A stretch of 47,508 nt of DNA from Candidatus Schekmanbacteria bacterium RIFCSPLOWO2_02_FULL_38_14 (GTDB lineage Bacteria; Schekmanbacteria; GWA2-38-11): assembly GCA_001790855.1 (NCBI GenBank), contig MGDH01000029.1:46916-94423 (forward strand), in the 5' to 3' direction. Below the pieces are notes generated by a model. The model worked only from the letters and a program-made list of their open reading frames with translations, did not search any database and was not told where the DNA came from. Shown one piece after another: positions 1 through 10,563 of the stretch. Both the position numbers and the translations under genes were made by a program. Position 1 is the first letter of the stretch; the number at the start of each line of letters is the position of its first letter.

Positions 1-60
1 GCAAATACCTTTAGCTATTAGCTCACGGCTATTAGCTATAAGCTATAAGTAAAAATTGCT
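1..60. repeat. AGCTATAAGC-type degenerate repeat (copy 1)
   Basis: The stretch is made of imperfect tandem units of the form TTAGCTATTAGC / AGCTATAAGC. The same units recur on the other side of the tRNA-Ser gene (about 183-240), near 19256-19300 and at 36738-36750. No coding content. Function unknown; it looks like low-complexity intergenic repeat. Confidence 0.6.
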
Positions 61-73
61 TCGCAATTTTTCA

Positions 74-162
74 CGGAGAGAGAGGGATTTGAACCCCCGT
101 TCCCGGTTTACCGGAAAATCCCGTTTCGAGCGGGACGCCTTCAGCCTCTCGGCCATCTCTCC
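74..162 (-). tRNA. tRNA-Ser (anticodon CGA)
   Basis: On the minus strand the 7-bp acceptor stem GGAGAGA pairs with TCTCTCC, followed by discriminator G. The anticodon stem TCCCG/CGGGA encloses loop CTCGAAA, giving anticodon CGA, which reads UCG serine codons. A long variable arm (paired CCGG...CCGG region) is typical of class II tRNA-Ser. About 89 nt; the CCA end is not encoded. It lies downstream of tadA, gyrB and dnaN on the same strand and is flanked on both sides by AGCTATAAGC-type repeats. Confidence 0.95.
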
Positions 163-163
163 A

Positions 164-250
164 GGATTTGCCTTCGGCAAATACTCTTAGCTAATAGCTT
201 ATAGCATTTAGCCATAAGTATTTGGCTATAAGTAAAAATTCCAAAGCAAT
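164..250. repeat. Palindrome plus AGCTATAAGC-type repeat (copy 2)
   Basis: A short perfect inverted repeat, ATTTGCC-TTC-GGCAAAT, directly follows the tRNA-Ser gene. It is followed by further TAGCTAATAGC / AGCCATAAGT units like those in front of the tRNA. Sequence related to AAAAATTGCTTCGCAATTTTT in the first copy recurs here as a decayed version. Intergenic, no coding content. Confidence 0.55.
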
Positions 251-261
251 TTTTTTATAAG

Positions 262-488
262 CTAATCTTTTATTTTCTCTTCTTCCTTAATCTGATATCC
301 CTCAACCTCGGCATGCTTGACTTTTATATCATATCTGGCAATATTTTTAAAACCGCCGGAAACTGAATCACTGTTTGAAAACATTCTCTCTTTGTTTGCA
401 AAAATAAGCTTTACAGGAAAGGAATGGACTCCTAAAACTCTGCTATTCCTCCAATACCCTCACGAATGGTAAAGTTTTTAATTTCCAT
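262..488 (-). pseudogene. Frameshifted small coding remnant, unknown family
   Basis: On the minus strand an ATG at 488 opens a reading frame beginning MEIKNFTIREGIGG that meets a stop after 18 codons. A shifted frame continues smoothly for about 60 codons (RVLGVHSFPVKLIF ... HAEVEGYQIKEEEK) to a TAG at 262. The composition of both parts looks coding, so I read this as one small gene broken by a frameshift near 430-445. I do not recognise the family. It lies 28 bp downstream of tadA on the same strand. It could instead be two chance frames. Confidence 0.4.
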
Positions 489-516
489 TTTAAAATCCGG
501 GAATTTAATTTATTTT

Positions 517-987
517 TCATTTTCTTCTTCTCTCTATAAAAAACTTTTCTATAATTTTCCGGCACTCTTCTTCCATAATTCCGCTAAAAACAGGGATTCT
601 GTGATTAAGCCTTTTATCCTCTGCTATATTGTATAAAGACCCTGCCGCCCCTTTTTTCTCATCTTTTGCGCCAAATATCAAACCTGAAATCCTTGCAAGG
701 TGCATTGCGCCAACACACATAGGACACGGCTCTACCGTCACATAGATAAATGCTTCTGAAAGCCTCCAGCTTTTCAATCTCTCCGCAGTTTTTTTTAATA
801 CCAGCATCTCAGCGTGAGCTGTCGGGTCCTGAAGTTGCTCAATGCGGTTGTGGTCCCTTGCTATTACCTCATCCCTGTAAACCACTGCAGCGCCTATCGG
901 CACCTCTTCTTCCCTGTATGCTATTCTGGCTTCTTCAAGGGCTATTACCATATACCTGTCGCGCAGAAAAAAATCCTCTGTTTTCAT
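517..987 (-). CDS. tadA: tRNA adenosine(34) deaminase TadA
   Basis: 156 residues, the usual length for TadA. This zinc enzyme converts A34 to inosine in the anticodon of tRNA-Arg(ACG); a tRNA with that anticodon is encoded at 47131-47204. The cytidine/adenosine deaminase signature is intact: H58-A-E60 (HAEM) and the PCPMC motif with C88 and C91 as zinc ligands, followed by the conserved GAKDEKKGAAGS region. The ATG at 987 leaves only a short N-terminal lead before the EEARIAY helix, as in the family. It lies 40 bp downstream of gyrB and is probably in the same transcript (dnaN-gyrB-tadA). Confidence 0.95.
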   Translation of the reverse strand: MKTEDFFLRDRYMVIALEEARIAYREEEVPIGAAVVYRDEVIARDHNRIEQLQDPTAHAEMLVLKKTAERLKSWRLSEAFIYVTVEPCPMCVGAMHLARISGLIFGAKDEKKGAAGSLYNIAEDKRLNHRIPVFSGIMEEECRKIIEKFFIERRRK

Positions 988-1027
988 AAGGAATCTTTTA
1001 TGGCGAGGAGAACTTTTATAGGTTTTG

Positions 1028-3487
<2,460 letters not shown>

Positions 3488-4588
3488 TTATACTCTCATT
3501 GGCATTAAAACACATACATAATTTTGGTTCTTTAACCCCTTTATCACACATGGGCTCAGTGAATCGTTTAAACCTATAACCAATTCTTCATCATCAACTG
3601 ACTCAAGTATATCTAAAAAATATTTTGCATTAAAACCAACTGCAATTTCTTCTGAATCATATTTAGCCTGTAGAATATCGCTTGCTTGTCCAATTTCAGG
3701 ATCGCTTGAACTTAGTGTTATTTCATCTTTTTTCACTGACATCTTTACTGCCTTTGACCTTTCATTACTCATAAGGCTGACTCTTTTTATACTCTCCTTC
3801 ATCTCGTTTCTTTTAACTATAATTGATTTTGTGCTCTTTTTTGGTATAACCTTTTCATATTCAGGAAAATCAGTCTCAAGAAGCCTGATTACCAGATAAA
3901 GGTTATCTTTTTTAAAAATTATATGGTTATCCTTAACCCAGAATAAAATCTCATTATCCCCTTCTTCTAAAATTTTTCTCAATTCATAAACGCCCTTTCT
4001 GGGAATTATTATTTTTAAGTCTGCAGGTTTTAAAATGCTGCTGTTTGTTGTCTTTGCAAGCCTGTGTCCGTCAGTGGCAACCATATTCATTACCTTTTCC
4101 TTAAATTCCCACAGAAGCCCGCTCAGATTATACCTGCTATCATCGTTTGAAATTGCATATGATGTCTTTTTTATCATATCAAGAAGAACACCTGACTTAA
4201 TTTTATCTTTTCCATCAGATTCTATATCCGGAAACTTCGGGAAGTCTTCAGGGTTTAAACCAGCAATTTGATAATTAATATTGCCACATGTAATTTTAAG
4301 CCAGTAATTTTCTATCAATTTCATGGTAATCTCTTTTTCTTCCGGCATTTCTCTTATAATCTCAAAAAGCTTTTTTGATAAAGTAGCAATACTTCCTTCT
4401 TTCTTGACCGAGCACTGATAGTTTCCTTTTATTCCTACCTCAAGGTCTGTTCCTATAATATTTAAATTTCCTTTGCCGGCATTCAGAAGAATGTAGGTAA
4501 GTATTGGAAGCGTTGTGCTCTTGGTTGTTATAGACTGTGTTCTCTGTATTCCTTTTAAAAGCTCATTTTTTGAAATTTTTATTTCCAT
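3488..4588 (-). CDS. dnaN: DNA polymerase III beta subunit (sliding clamp)
   Basis: 366 residues, the standard length of the beta clamp, which encircles DNA and tethers polymerase III and other replication and repair proteins. Recognised by the three-domain pattern: the N-terminal segment ending TDLEVGI, the FPKFPDIE region, the TDGHRLAK hairpin of domain 2, and the C-terminal VLMPMRV that ends almost every beta clamp. It is the first gene downstream of the AT-rich gap carrying the DnaA boxes, and gyrB follows after 9 bp. The usual recF between dnaN and gyrB is absent, and dnaA is not on the other side of the gap. Confidence 0.98.
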   Translation of the reverse strand: MEIKISKNELLKGIQRTQSITTKSTTLPILTYILLNAGKGNLNIIGTDLEVGIKGNYQCSVKKEGSIATLSKKLFEIIREMPEEKEITMKLIENYWLKITCGNINYQIAGLNPEDFPKFPDIESDGKDKIKSGVLLDMIKKTSYAISNDDSRYNLSGLLWEFKEKVMNMVATDGHRLAKTTNSSILKPADLKIIIPRKGVYELRKILEEGDNEILFWVKDNHIIFKKDNLYLVIRLLETDFPEYEKVIPKKSTKSIIVKRNEMKESIKRVSLMSNERSKAVKMSVKKDEITLSSSDPEIGQASDILQAKYDSEEIAVGFNAKYFLDILESVDDEELVIGLNDSLSPCVIKGLKNQNYVCVLMPMRV

Positions 4589-4992
4589 AAATCATTCCTT
4601 TCTTATATTTCTTATATTTAATATATTAATCTTTAGGAAGTAATAGTATATATATCTTAATATGTTATTTATTAACAAAAAATCAATTAATTCAAATACT
4701 TATATTGTTTAAAAAATATTAAATATTATTAATAACTTATTAACATAATCTTAATCTTTAAAAAACATAGAGAGTTTCCAACTTTTTATTAACAGTAAAA
4801 CATTAAGTATTTAACAGAAAAACAGCTTATTAATTCACATCTTATCCACACTTGTGGATAAGATTTTTTTTAATGTTTTTTATATTTTCTTTAGAAAATT
4901 TTATTTAAATTAATTTAGATTAATATCATAAATATAAATATAGTTCAAGAGAAATCTATAGGATAATAAGTATTTATATTTATTGAAAAAAT
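4589..4992. other. Candidate chromosomal replication origin (oriC)
   Basis: A 404-bp gene-free, strongly AT-rich gap between dnaN and murJ. It contains two perfect DnaA boxes in inverted orientation, TTATCCACA at 4842-4850 and TGTGGATAA at 4853-4861, separated by two bases. On the dnaN side there are long runs of A+T (about 4660-4760, rich in TTAAT and ATTAAT steps) that could serve as a DNA unwinding element. Position next to dnaN-gyrB supports the call. Only one box pair is evident, fewer than in many origins, and dnaA itself is not adjacent. The same gap must also hold the dnaN promoter. Confidence 0.6.
4842..4861. promoter_or_regulatory. Inverted pair of DnaA boxes
   Basis: TTATCCACA followed after two bases by its exact reverse complement TGTGGATAA. 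Both match the strict consensus DnaA box TTATNCACA. In this setting they may nucleate DnaA assembly at the origin, control dnaN transcription, or both. Confidence 0.75.
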
Positions 4993-6558
4993 TTATCTAT
5001 CAGATATTAAAACCTCTTTCTTTTTATAAATAAAAATATCCTTAGCAATCTTAAACTCCTTAACTTTAAAAACCCATGATAAAAATACAAATATCAGGAA
5101 GCCTGAAACTATTGAGAAAAAAAGCGCAAAGAATACTCCTGTTATATGAAACAGATAATTATAGAAAACATATGAGCACGCAGACATTACAGCAGATATA
5201 AAAGATATTTTAAGAAACGATTTCACCAAATCTCTTATTTTTATACATCCAACCTCCCTGCGCATTAAAAATAAAAGCCCTATGAAATTAAACGTAGAAA
5301 CAAGAGATGTAGAGAAACATATTCCTCCGTGACTAAAAGGCTTCATAAGCATCCAGTCAAGCAAGGCATTCAGTAAAAGATTTATAAATGAGAGATAGAG
5401 AGGAATCCAGTTTTTTTTCAAACTGTAAAAACCCCTGTTTAGCAGAGTATTTGCGCTTGCAAAGGGAATACCAAAGGAGAAAAAAACCAAAGCCAAAGCA
5501 ACAAGCTTTGTATCATCAGGACTGAAAGCGCCTCTCTCATAAACGGTTTTTACTATTGGCGATGAGAGGGAAATAAAAAGCGCGCTTACCGGAATAGTCA
5601 TAAAAAAAATCTGGCTGATTCCATTAATAAGGGTTGGTTTGAATTTTTCAAAATCCTTTTTTGCAATCAACGAAGAGAAAACCGGAAAAAGAACAGTTCC
5701 GACGGCAACAGCAAAAACACCCATAGGAAGATGAAATATCCTGAATGCAGAATCTATTGCTGCAAGACGGTCAGGTCCTAAAAATGAAGCAAAGACAGTA
5801 TCAACAAAGACATTAAAGTTTATAACCCCAAGGCTTAAGGTTACAGGAAGGATTAATTTTAATATCTCGATTACATGCTGATTCTTAAAATCGATTATAA
5901 AAGAAAGTTTTCCCTGCCCTCTTAAAGGAAAAATCTGGACTGCAAGCTGGAAGACCGTGGCTATCAGAATTCCCCATGCGGCTGAATATATTCCAAGTTT
6001 TTTTTCATAAAAAACCAGAAAAAAGATTATTATGAAATTCCATAATATAGGCGCTATTGCAGGTACGGCGAAATGCTGAAAGGAATTGAGCATTCCTGTA
6101 ATTATTCCTGTCATGCCAAGGATAACAACTGTAGGGAAAATAATAAGAGAGAGGTTTACTGTCATTGTAAAAAGGTGTTCATCGGGAGAGAAACCGGGTG
6201 CTGTTATTTTTATAACAAAGGGCATGAAGAGCATGGAAGCGGCAGTTATGATACATAAAAATATCACAGTTATTGAAAACAGGCTTGAGGCTGCTTTAAA
6301 GGCTTCTTCCTTATCTCCTTTTGCAAGCAGCTGGGTGAAAACCGGGATGAATGCTGCAGTGATTGCAGTATCAGCGATAAGCGTGCGCAGAAGGCTTGGA
6401 ATTCTGTAGGCTACTGTAAATGCGCCTCTTGCAGGAGACAAGCCAAAATAGTTAGCCATTATGATTTCCCTGAAAAACCCTGCAAAACGGGAAAGCACGG
6501 TGGCAACCATTATCATGAAAGCAGCCCTTGCAAGCTTTTTTTTGTTTTCTGTCATCAC
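4993..6558 (-). CDS. murJ: Lipid II flippase MurJ
   Basis: 521 residues of MATE-like membrane protein with about 14 predicted hydrophobic helices. MurJ moves lipid II across the inner membrane for peptidoglycan synthesis. Family hallmarks visible are the N-terminal TVLSRFAGFFREIIMANYFG, the RIPSLLRTL segment, the LGPDRLAAIDSAFRIFHLPMGVFAVAVG stretch (here given in parts: LGPDRL and HLPMGVFAVAVG), and NTLLNRGFYS. Two adjacent ATG codons (6558 and 6555) can serve as start. It is transcribed toward the candidate origin and away from the glgA operon, from the AT-rich gap 6559-6751. Confidence 0.95.
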   Translation of the reverse strand: MMTENKKKLARAAFMIMVATVLSRFAGFFREIIMANYFGLSPARGAFTVAYRIPSLLRTLIADTAITAAFIPVFTQLLAKGDKEEAFKAASSLFSITVIFLCIITAASMLFMPFVIKITAPGFSPDEHLFTMTVNLSLIIFPTVVILGMTGIITGMLNSFQHFAVPAIAPILWNFIIIFFLVFYEKKLGIYSAAWGILIATVFQLAVQIFPLRGQGKLSFIIDFKNQHVIEILKLILPVTLSLGVINFNVFVDTVFASFLGPDRLAAIDSAFRIFHLPMGVFAVAVGTVLFPVFSSLIAKKDFEKFKPTLINGISQIFFMTIPVSALFISLSSPIVKTVYERGAFSPDDTKLVALALVFFSFGIPFASANTLLNRGFYSLKKNWIPLYLSFINLLLNALLDWMLMKPFSHGGICFSTSLVSTFNFIGLLFLMRREVGCIKIRDLVKSFLKISFISAVMSACSYVFYNYLFHITGVFFALFFSIVSGFLIFVFLSWVFKVKEFKIAKDIFIYKKKEVLISDR

Positions 6559-6657
6559 AAGCCCTAATTTTACTAAAATATTTTTTTGAATTATACATTA
6601 TATTTTTTCCCATTGGATACTAAAATTTTTAACTTTCAGAACATTGAGCTAATTTGT

Positions 6658-6686
6658 TTGACATTTAAGTGTTTTTCATTTATTTT
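6658..6686 (+). promoter_or_regulatory. Sigma-70-like promoter for the glgA operon
   Basis: A perfect -35 TTGACA (6658-6663) is followed after 17 bp by TATTTT (6681-6686). It lies 65 bp upstream of the winged-helix gene and points into it. Inference from consensus only. Confidence 0.55.
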
Positions 6687-6751
6687 TTTTAACTGTAAAG
6701 CATTAAAGATAAATCTATTTTCATAATTAATCTCATAGGAGAGGAGGGGTT

Positions 6752-6976
6752 ATGGAAGAAATAATAGGTATAGCAGCAGGAAAAATCTGGAATACGATTG
6801 GAGAGAAAAGACTTACCCGGACACAGCTTAAAAAGGCAACAGGCTTAAACGAGAAAATGCTTTTCCTGGGTTTGGGCTGGCTTTGCAAGGAGGGAAAGAT
6901 TGAATTTGTAAAAGAGGATAATTTTGAAAAAATCTGCCTGACAGAAGAAGAAAAAAGATATTTTCAAAATAAATAA
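6752..6976 (+). CDS. Small winged-helix protein (DUF2582/wHTH_10 type)
   Basis: 74 residues. The sequence IIGIAAGKIWNTIGEKR, then the TRTQLKKATGLNEKML recognition-helix region and the WLCKEGKIEFVKE wing, fits the DUF2582 winged helix family of small stand-alone proteins. These are presumed to bind nucleic acid; no exact role is known. A very strong SD (GGAGAGGAGGGG) precedes the ATG. It is the first gene of an operon with glgA (12 bp downstream), so it may regulate that operon, but this is inference. Confidence 0.75.
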   Translation: MEEIIGIAAGKIWNTIGEKRLTRTQLKKATGLNEKMLFLGLGWLCKEGKIEFVKEDNFEKICLTEEEKRYFQNK

Positions 6977-6988
6977 AAAGGAAAGATA

Positions 6989-8461
6989 ATGAACATATTG
7001 ATTGTATCTTCTGAAGTCGTGCCGTTTGCAAAAACAGGAGGGCTTGCTGATGTTGCAGGAGCCCTTTCGAAAGCCATTAACAAACTCGGCAACCATAGGG
7101 TTGCAGTTGTAATGCCAAAATACAAAATGATTGATGAGAAGAAGTTTAACCTTAAGGTGATTAATAAGAGTTTAAATATAGGGTTTGATTCCAAAAAAAC
7201 ATCTGCAAGGGTTTTTTGCGGAGAGATGGAGAAAGGTCTTCTTGTATATTTTATTGATATCCCGGAATATTACGCAAGGGAAGGGCTTTACCAAAAAGAA
7301 AGCCAGGACTATTCTGATAATGCGGAAAGATTCGCTCATTTTACAAAAGCTGCTCTTGAGGCATGCAAAACCTTAAACTTTAAACCGGATATAATCCACT
7401 GCCACGACTGGCAGGCAGCGCTGGTTCCTGTTCTTTTAAAAGGTTTTTACAAGCAGGATTCTTTTTTTAAAAACACAGCAACTGTTTTTACAATTCATAA
7501 CATTGGCTATCAGGGAAACTTTCCTCCAGAAAAGGTATCATTCATCAAATTTCCTGATGATTTTTATACAATGAGCGGATTGGAATTTTACGGAAGTATC
7601 AATTTTTTAAAAGGAGGGCTTGTTTTTTCTGAGATAATAAATACCGTAAGCAAAAAATACAGCCAGGAGATTCAGACACCGGAATACGGATGCGGTCTGG
7701 ATGGAGTCTTAAAGGAACGTTCCAATGACCTCTACGGGATTATCAACGGTATAGATTACGAGGAATGGAGCCCTGAAAAGGATAAGCTCATAAAACATAA
7801 TTTTGATAAGGATGATTTAAAGGGAAAGGCTTTTTGCAAAAAAGAGCTTCAGAAGGAACTGGGGCTAAGGCAGGATATGAAGGTGCCTGTTATTGGAGTA
7901 ATATCAAGAATTGCAGCTCAAAAGGGACTGGACTTGATTGCAGAGGTTTTTGACAGCATGATGAAGATGGATTTGCAGTTTGTTTTGCTTGGAAGCGGTG
8001 AAAAGGAGCTGGAGGATTTTTTCAAAAAGGCTTCTGAGAGGTACAACGGCAAGTTTGGAGTAAAGGTAGGTTTTGACAATGGTCTTGCTCACAGGATTGA
8101 AGCCGGAGCAGATATGTTCTTGATGCCTTCAAGATATGAACCCTGCGGTTTAAATCAGATATACAGCCTCAGTTACGGCACTGTTCCTGTTGTCAGAGCA
8201 ACCGGCGGGCTTGATGATACGATAACTGATTTTGAGGAAGATAAGGAAAATGGAAACGGATTTAAGTTTGCAGAAGCCTCTGCACAGCAAATGCTCGAGA
8301 GGATAAAGATTGCATTAAGATATTATAATAGCAAGGAATGGATGAAAATAGTTGGGAACGGAATGAAGGCTGATTTCTCATGGGATGCATCTGCAATAAA
8401 ATATGTTGAGCTTTACGGGCTTGCTGTTAGAAAAAAAACAGGGAAAGGAGCAGCAGTATGA
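6989..8461 (+). CDS. glgA: Glycogen synthase (ADP-glucose type)
   Basis: 490 residues, normal for bacterial GlgA, a GT5 glycosyltransferase that extends alpha-1,4-glucan from ADP-glucose. The N-terminal KTGGLADVAGAL loop binds the sugar nucleotide; other family motifs are IHCHDWQAAL, TIHNIGYQG, GIINGIDYEEWSP, the GVISRIAAQKGLDL start of the GT-B C-terminal domain, and the SRYEPCGLNQIYSLSYG loop with the catalytic glutamate. SD AAAGGAAAG precedes the ATG. The final codons overlap the next gene by 4 bp (ATGA), so the downstream UbiD protein is probably translationally coupled to it. Confidence 0.97.
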   Translation: MNILIVSSEVVPFAKTGGLADVAGALSKAINKLGNHRVAVVMPKYKMIDEKKFNLKVINKSLNIGFDSKKTSARVFCGEMEKGLLVYFIDIPEYYAREGLYQKESQDYSDNAERFAHFTKAALEACKTLNFKPDIIHCHDWQAALVPVLLKGFYKQDSFFKNTATVFTIHNIGYQGNFPPEKVSFIKFPDDFYTMSGLEFYGSINFLKGGLVFSEIINTVSKKYSQEIQTPEYGCGLDGVLKERSNDLYGIINGIDYEEWSPEKDKLIKHNFDKDDLKGKAFCKKELQKELGLRQDMKVPVIGVISRIAAQKGLDLIAEVFDSMMKMDLQFVLLGSGEKELEDFFKKASERYNGKFGVKVGFDNGLAHRIEAGADMFLMPSRYEPCGLNQIYSLSYGTVPVVRATGGLDDTITDFEEDKENGNGFKFAEASAQQMLERIKIALRYYNSKEWMKIVGNGMKADFSWDASAIKYVELYGLAVRKKTGKGAAV

Positions 8462-10017
8462 GAAGACAACGAATTATTCTGTCAGCGCTATTTCTTTTCG
8501 TCTCCGTATTTTCAAACACTGTTTTTGGGGCAGAAAAGGCAAGGCTTACAGGTCCCTTTGATACTATCCGTGATTATCTGGCAGCCCTTGAAGCAAGAGG
8601 GAAACTTTTAAAAATAAAAGAAGTGGATCAGGATAAGTATGAGGGCACAGCATTTATTTACCGGATGCTTGAGAAAATTGGCTCAGACAAAGCCCCCGCA
8701 GTAGAGTTTCAGAAGGTAAAGATTAACGGGAGGCTTATGGATGGACCAGTAATCGGAAATACTTATTGCGGATGGGATGCTGCCGCAATGATGTTTGGAG
8801 TTGAAAAGATAACAGATGACCAGGGGGAGATGTACAGGGTTGTCAGAGATAAGCTTGTGAACTTTGTAAAAGAGAATGGAGGAAAGTGGAAGAGGATAAA
8901 GCCTGTTGTTGTAAGCGACAGGAATATCCCCTGCAAAGAGGTAATCTTAAAAGGAGACGAAGCAGACCTTTTAAAATTTTCGTGGTTTAAAAATAATCCG
9001 GGTGATGCAGGGCAATATATAAATACAGGCGCTGTTTTTATGGAAGACCCGGAGCTTGGAAGGAATGTTGGAACCTATCGTATCCAGGTCAAGGGAAAGA
9101 ATAAGGTGGGTGTCAACACTGAGCCGGGACAGCACGGATGGATATTTATTAATAAGGCAAAGCAGAAGGGAGAAAAATCTCTCCCTGCTGCGATTGTTCT
9201 TGGAGTTGACCCGATTATTTTTGCAATGAGCTCAACAAAAGTGGCAGGGCTTGGAGAGGATGAGTTGGAGTTTGCCGGAGGGCTTAAGGGGAAACCTGTG
9301 GAACTTGTCAAATGCGAAACAAGCAATATCATGGTCCCTGCCAAGGCAGAAATGGTAATTGAGGGCGATGTGATTACTGAGGTTGAAGATGAAGGACCTT
9401 ATGCAGAGATGTATGGGTATATGGGGAAAAAACATCAGAACTGGTATATGAATGTTAAAGCAATAACCCACAGGAAATATCCTATAATAATAAATGATTT
9501 CACCGGAGTCACACATACCACCCACATGATACCATGGCAGATTGATTCATATCTCAAACTGAAAGATAATTTTCCGGATCTGGTTGATATGTATTCTCCA
9601 AGAGAAACAGTTGGGATAACCATTTTAAGCATAAATAAAAGGTTTCCGGGACAGGGGATGCTGGCAGGACAAATCCTTCTTGGAATAAGCAGTGGCGCTA
9701 AAATTGCTATCGTGGTTGATAAAGATGTAGATGTGACAAACATAACGCAAGTGCTTCACGCTGTTGCAACAAGATGGCAACCCTATCCTGCAAGCCAGAT
9801 AATTGAAAGGACTTTTACAAGAGGTGTTGACCCGAGCATTTCCCAGAGATTTATTACAAGCAAGATTGTAATAGATGCAACAAAGCAGCTTCCTCAGGAG
9901 GGGGGTCCTGAGTCCTGGCCTGATGTGACCCACACTCTCTTTGAAAGGCTTGCCCCGGATGCAATGGGCATTGTTGACAAGAAATGGGAAGAATACTGGA
10001 AAGAATGGAAAAAGTAG
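8458..10017 (+). CDS. UbiD-family decarboxylase with N-terminal signal peptide
   Basis: 519 residues. UbiD enzymes are prenyl-FMN-dependent (de)carboxylases. Body residues from about 30 onward match the family: FDTIRDYLAALEARGKL at the usual family N-terminus, the YRIQV arginine segment, MVPAKAEMVIEG, and the acidic EDEGPYAEMYGY loop that holds the catalytic glutamates. Ahead of this is an extra segment, residues 1-24: MRRQR, a hydrophobic run, then VFG-AE, which looks like a signal peptide. The RRQR start makes a weak Tat motif possible, and export of a folded cofactor protein would suit Tat. Known UbiD enzymes are cytosolic, so this is unusual. Overlaps glgA by ATGA. The partner genes ubiX and lpdD are at 24168-25415. 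Confidence 0.88.
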   Translation: MRRQRIILSALFLFVSVFSNTVFGAEKARLTGPFDTIRDYLAALEARGKLLKIKEVDQDKYEGTAFIYRMLEKIGSDKAPAVEFQKVKINGRLMDGPVIGNTYCGWDAAAMMFGVEKITDDQGEMYRVVRDKLVNFVKENGGKWKRIKPVVVSDRNIPCKEVILKGDEADLLKFSWFKNNPGDAGQYINTGAVFMEDPELGRNVGTYRIQVKGKNKVGVNTEPGQHGWIFINKAKQKGEKSLPAAIVLGVDPIIFAMSSTKVAGLGEDELEFAGGLKGKPVELVKCETSNIMVPAKAEMVIEGDVITEVEDEGPYAEMYGYMGKKHQNWYMNVKAITHRKYPIIINDFTGVTHTTHMIPWQIDSYLKLKDNFPDLVDMYSPRETVGITILSINKRFPGQGMLAGQILLGISSGAKIAIVVDKDVDVTNITQVLHAVATRWQPYPASQIIERTFTRGVDPSISQRFITSKIVIDATKQLPQEGGPESWPDVTHTLFERLAPDAMGIVDKKWEEYWKEWKK

Positions 10018-10074
10018 GTTAAATCATTACAGACCTCAGGCAAAGACTGACCTTTCATAAAGTTTTTCCTTTAT

Positions 10075-10560
10075 TCATTTTTTTAATATGGCAAGCCCTA
10101 TTTTTTTAACTTTTCTTCCTATAGGATACAATATGAAGGAAAAGGGAGATGCCTTAGAGAGCAGGAAATTCCTCAGTCTTGCCATTCCATTTTCCATTGA
10201 AATTTCCTTTCCGTTCCTCTCAATGGAAATTACCTTTCCGAGGATATCAGAGGAAGAGATTGCAGGGTCAGGTGTATAACAGAAATCGCCTTTTGTGACA
10301 AATAAAGGCTCACCTTTTTTTTTATTCTGTTTTTTAATCAGTCTGTGAACTACAAAGCCCCGATAGCCTGTTTTATAGAGTATTACATCTCCGGATTTTA
10401 ATTTTTCCGGCTGGACCGGTTTGACCTTAATTATATCCTTATCCTTTATAAAAGGGTGCATGCTTGTTCCTCTTGCCTGAAACCTTAACACATGGCCCTT
10501 TCTTAAAATCTCAGAGGAAAGTTCTCTGAAGGCAGGACTTCCAAACCATTTTTCCTGCAT
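10075..10560 (-). CDS. S24/S26-family peptidase, signal-peptidase-like (Ser-His type)
   Basis: 161 residues. GTSMHPF carries a nucleophile-like Ser33; FVVHRL gives His72 in the place where SipW/Sec11-type signal peptidases have histidine rather than lysine; TKGD with Asp92 follows. There is no convincing N-terminal membrane anchor, only a moderately hydrophobic C-terminus (SPFSFILYPIG). It is the last gene of the PqqD-rSAM-HprK cassette, 3 bp after the kinase gene, which suggests a role as maturation or leader peptidase for a modified peptide. That role is inference from neighbourhood. Confidence 0.75.
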   Translation of the reverse strand: MQEKWFGSPAFRELSSEILRKGHVLRFQARGTSMHPFIKDKDIIKVKPVQPEKLKSGDVILYKTGYRGFVVHRLIKKQNKKKGEPLFVTKGDFCYTPDPAISSSDILGKVISIERNGKEISMENGMARLRNFLLSKASPFSFILYPIGRKVKKIGLAILKK

Positions 10561-10563
10561 AAA

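Noticed and set aside
6559..6751. murJ/winged-helix gap as an alternative replication origin
   Set aside because: It is AT-rich but has no DnaA box matching TTATNCACA, unlike the gap at 4589-4992.
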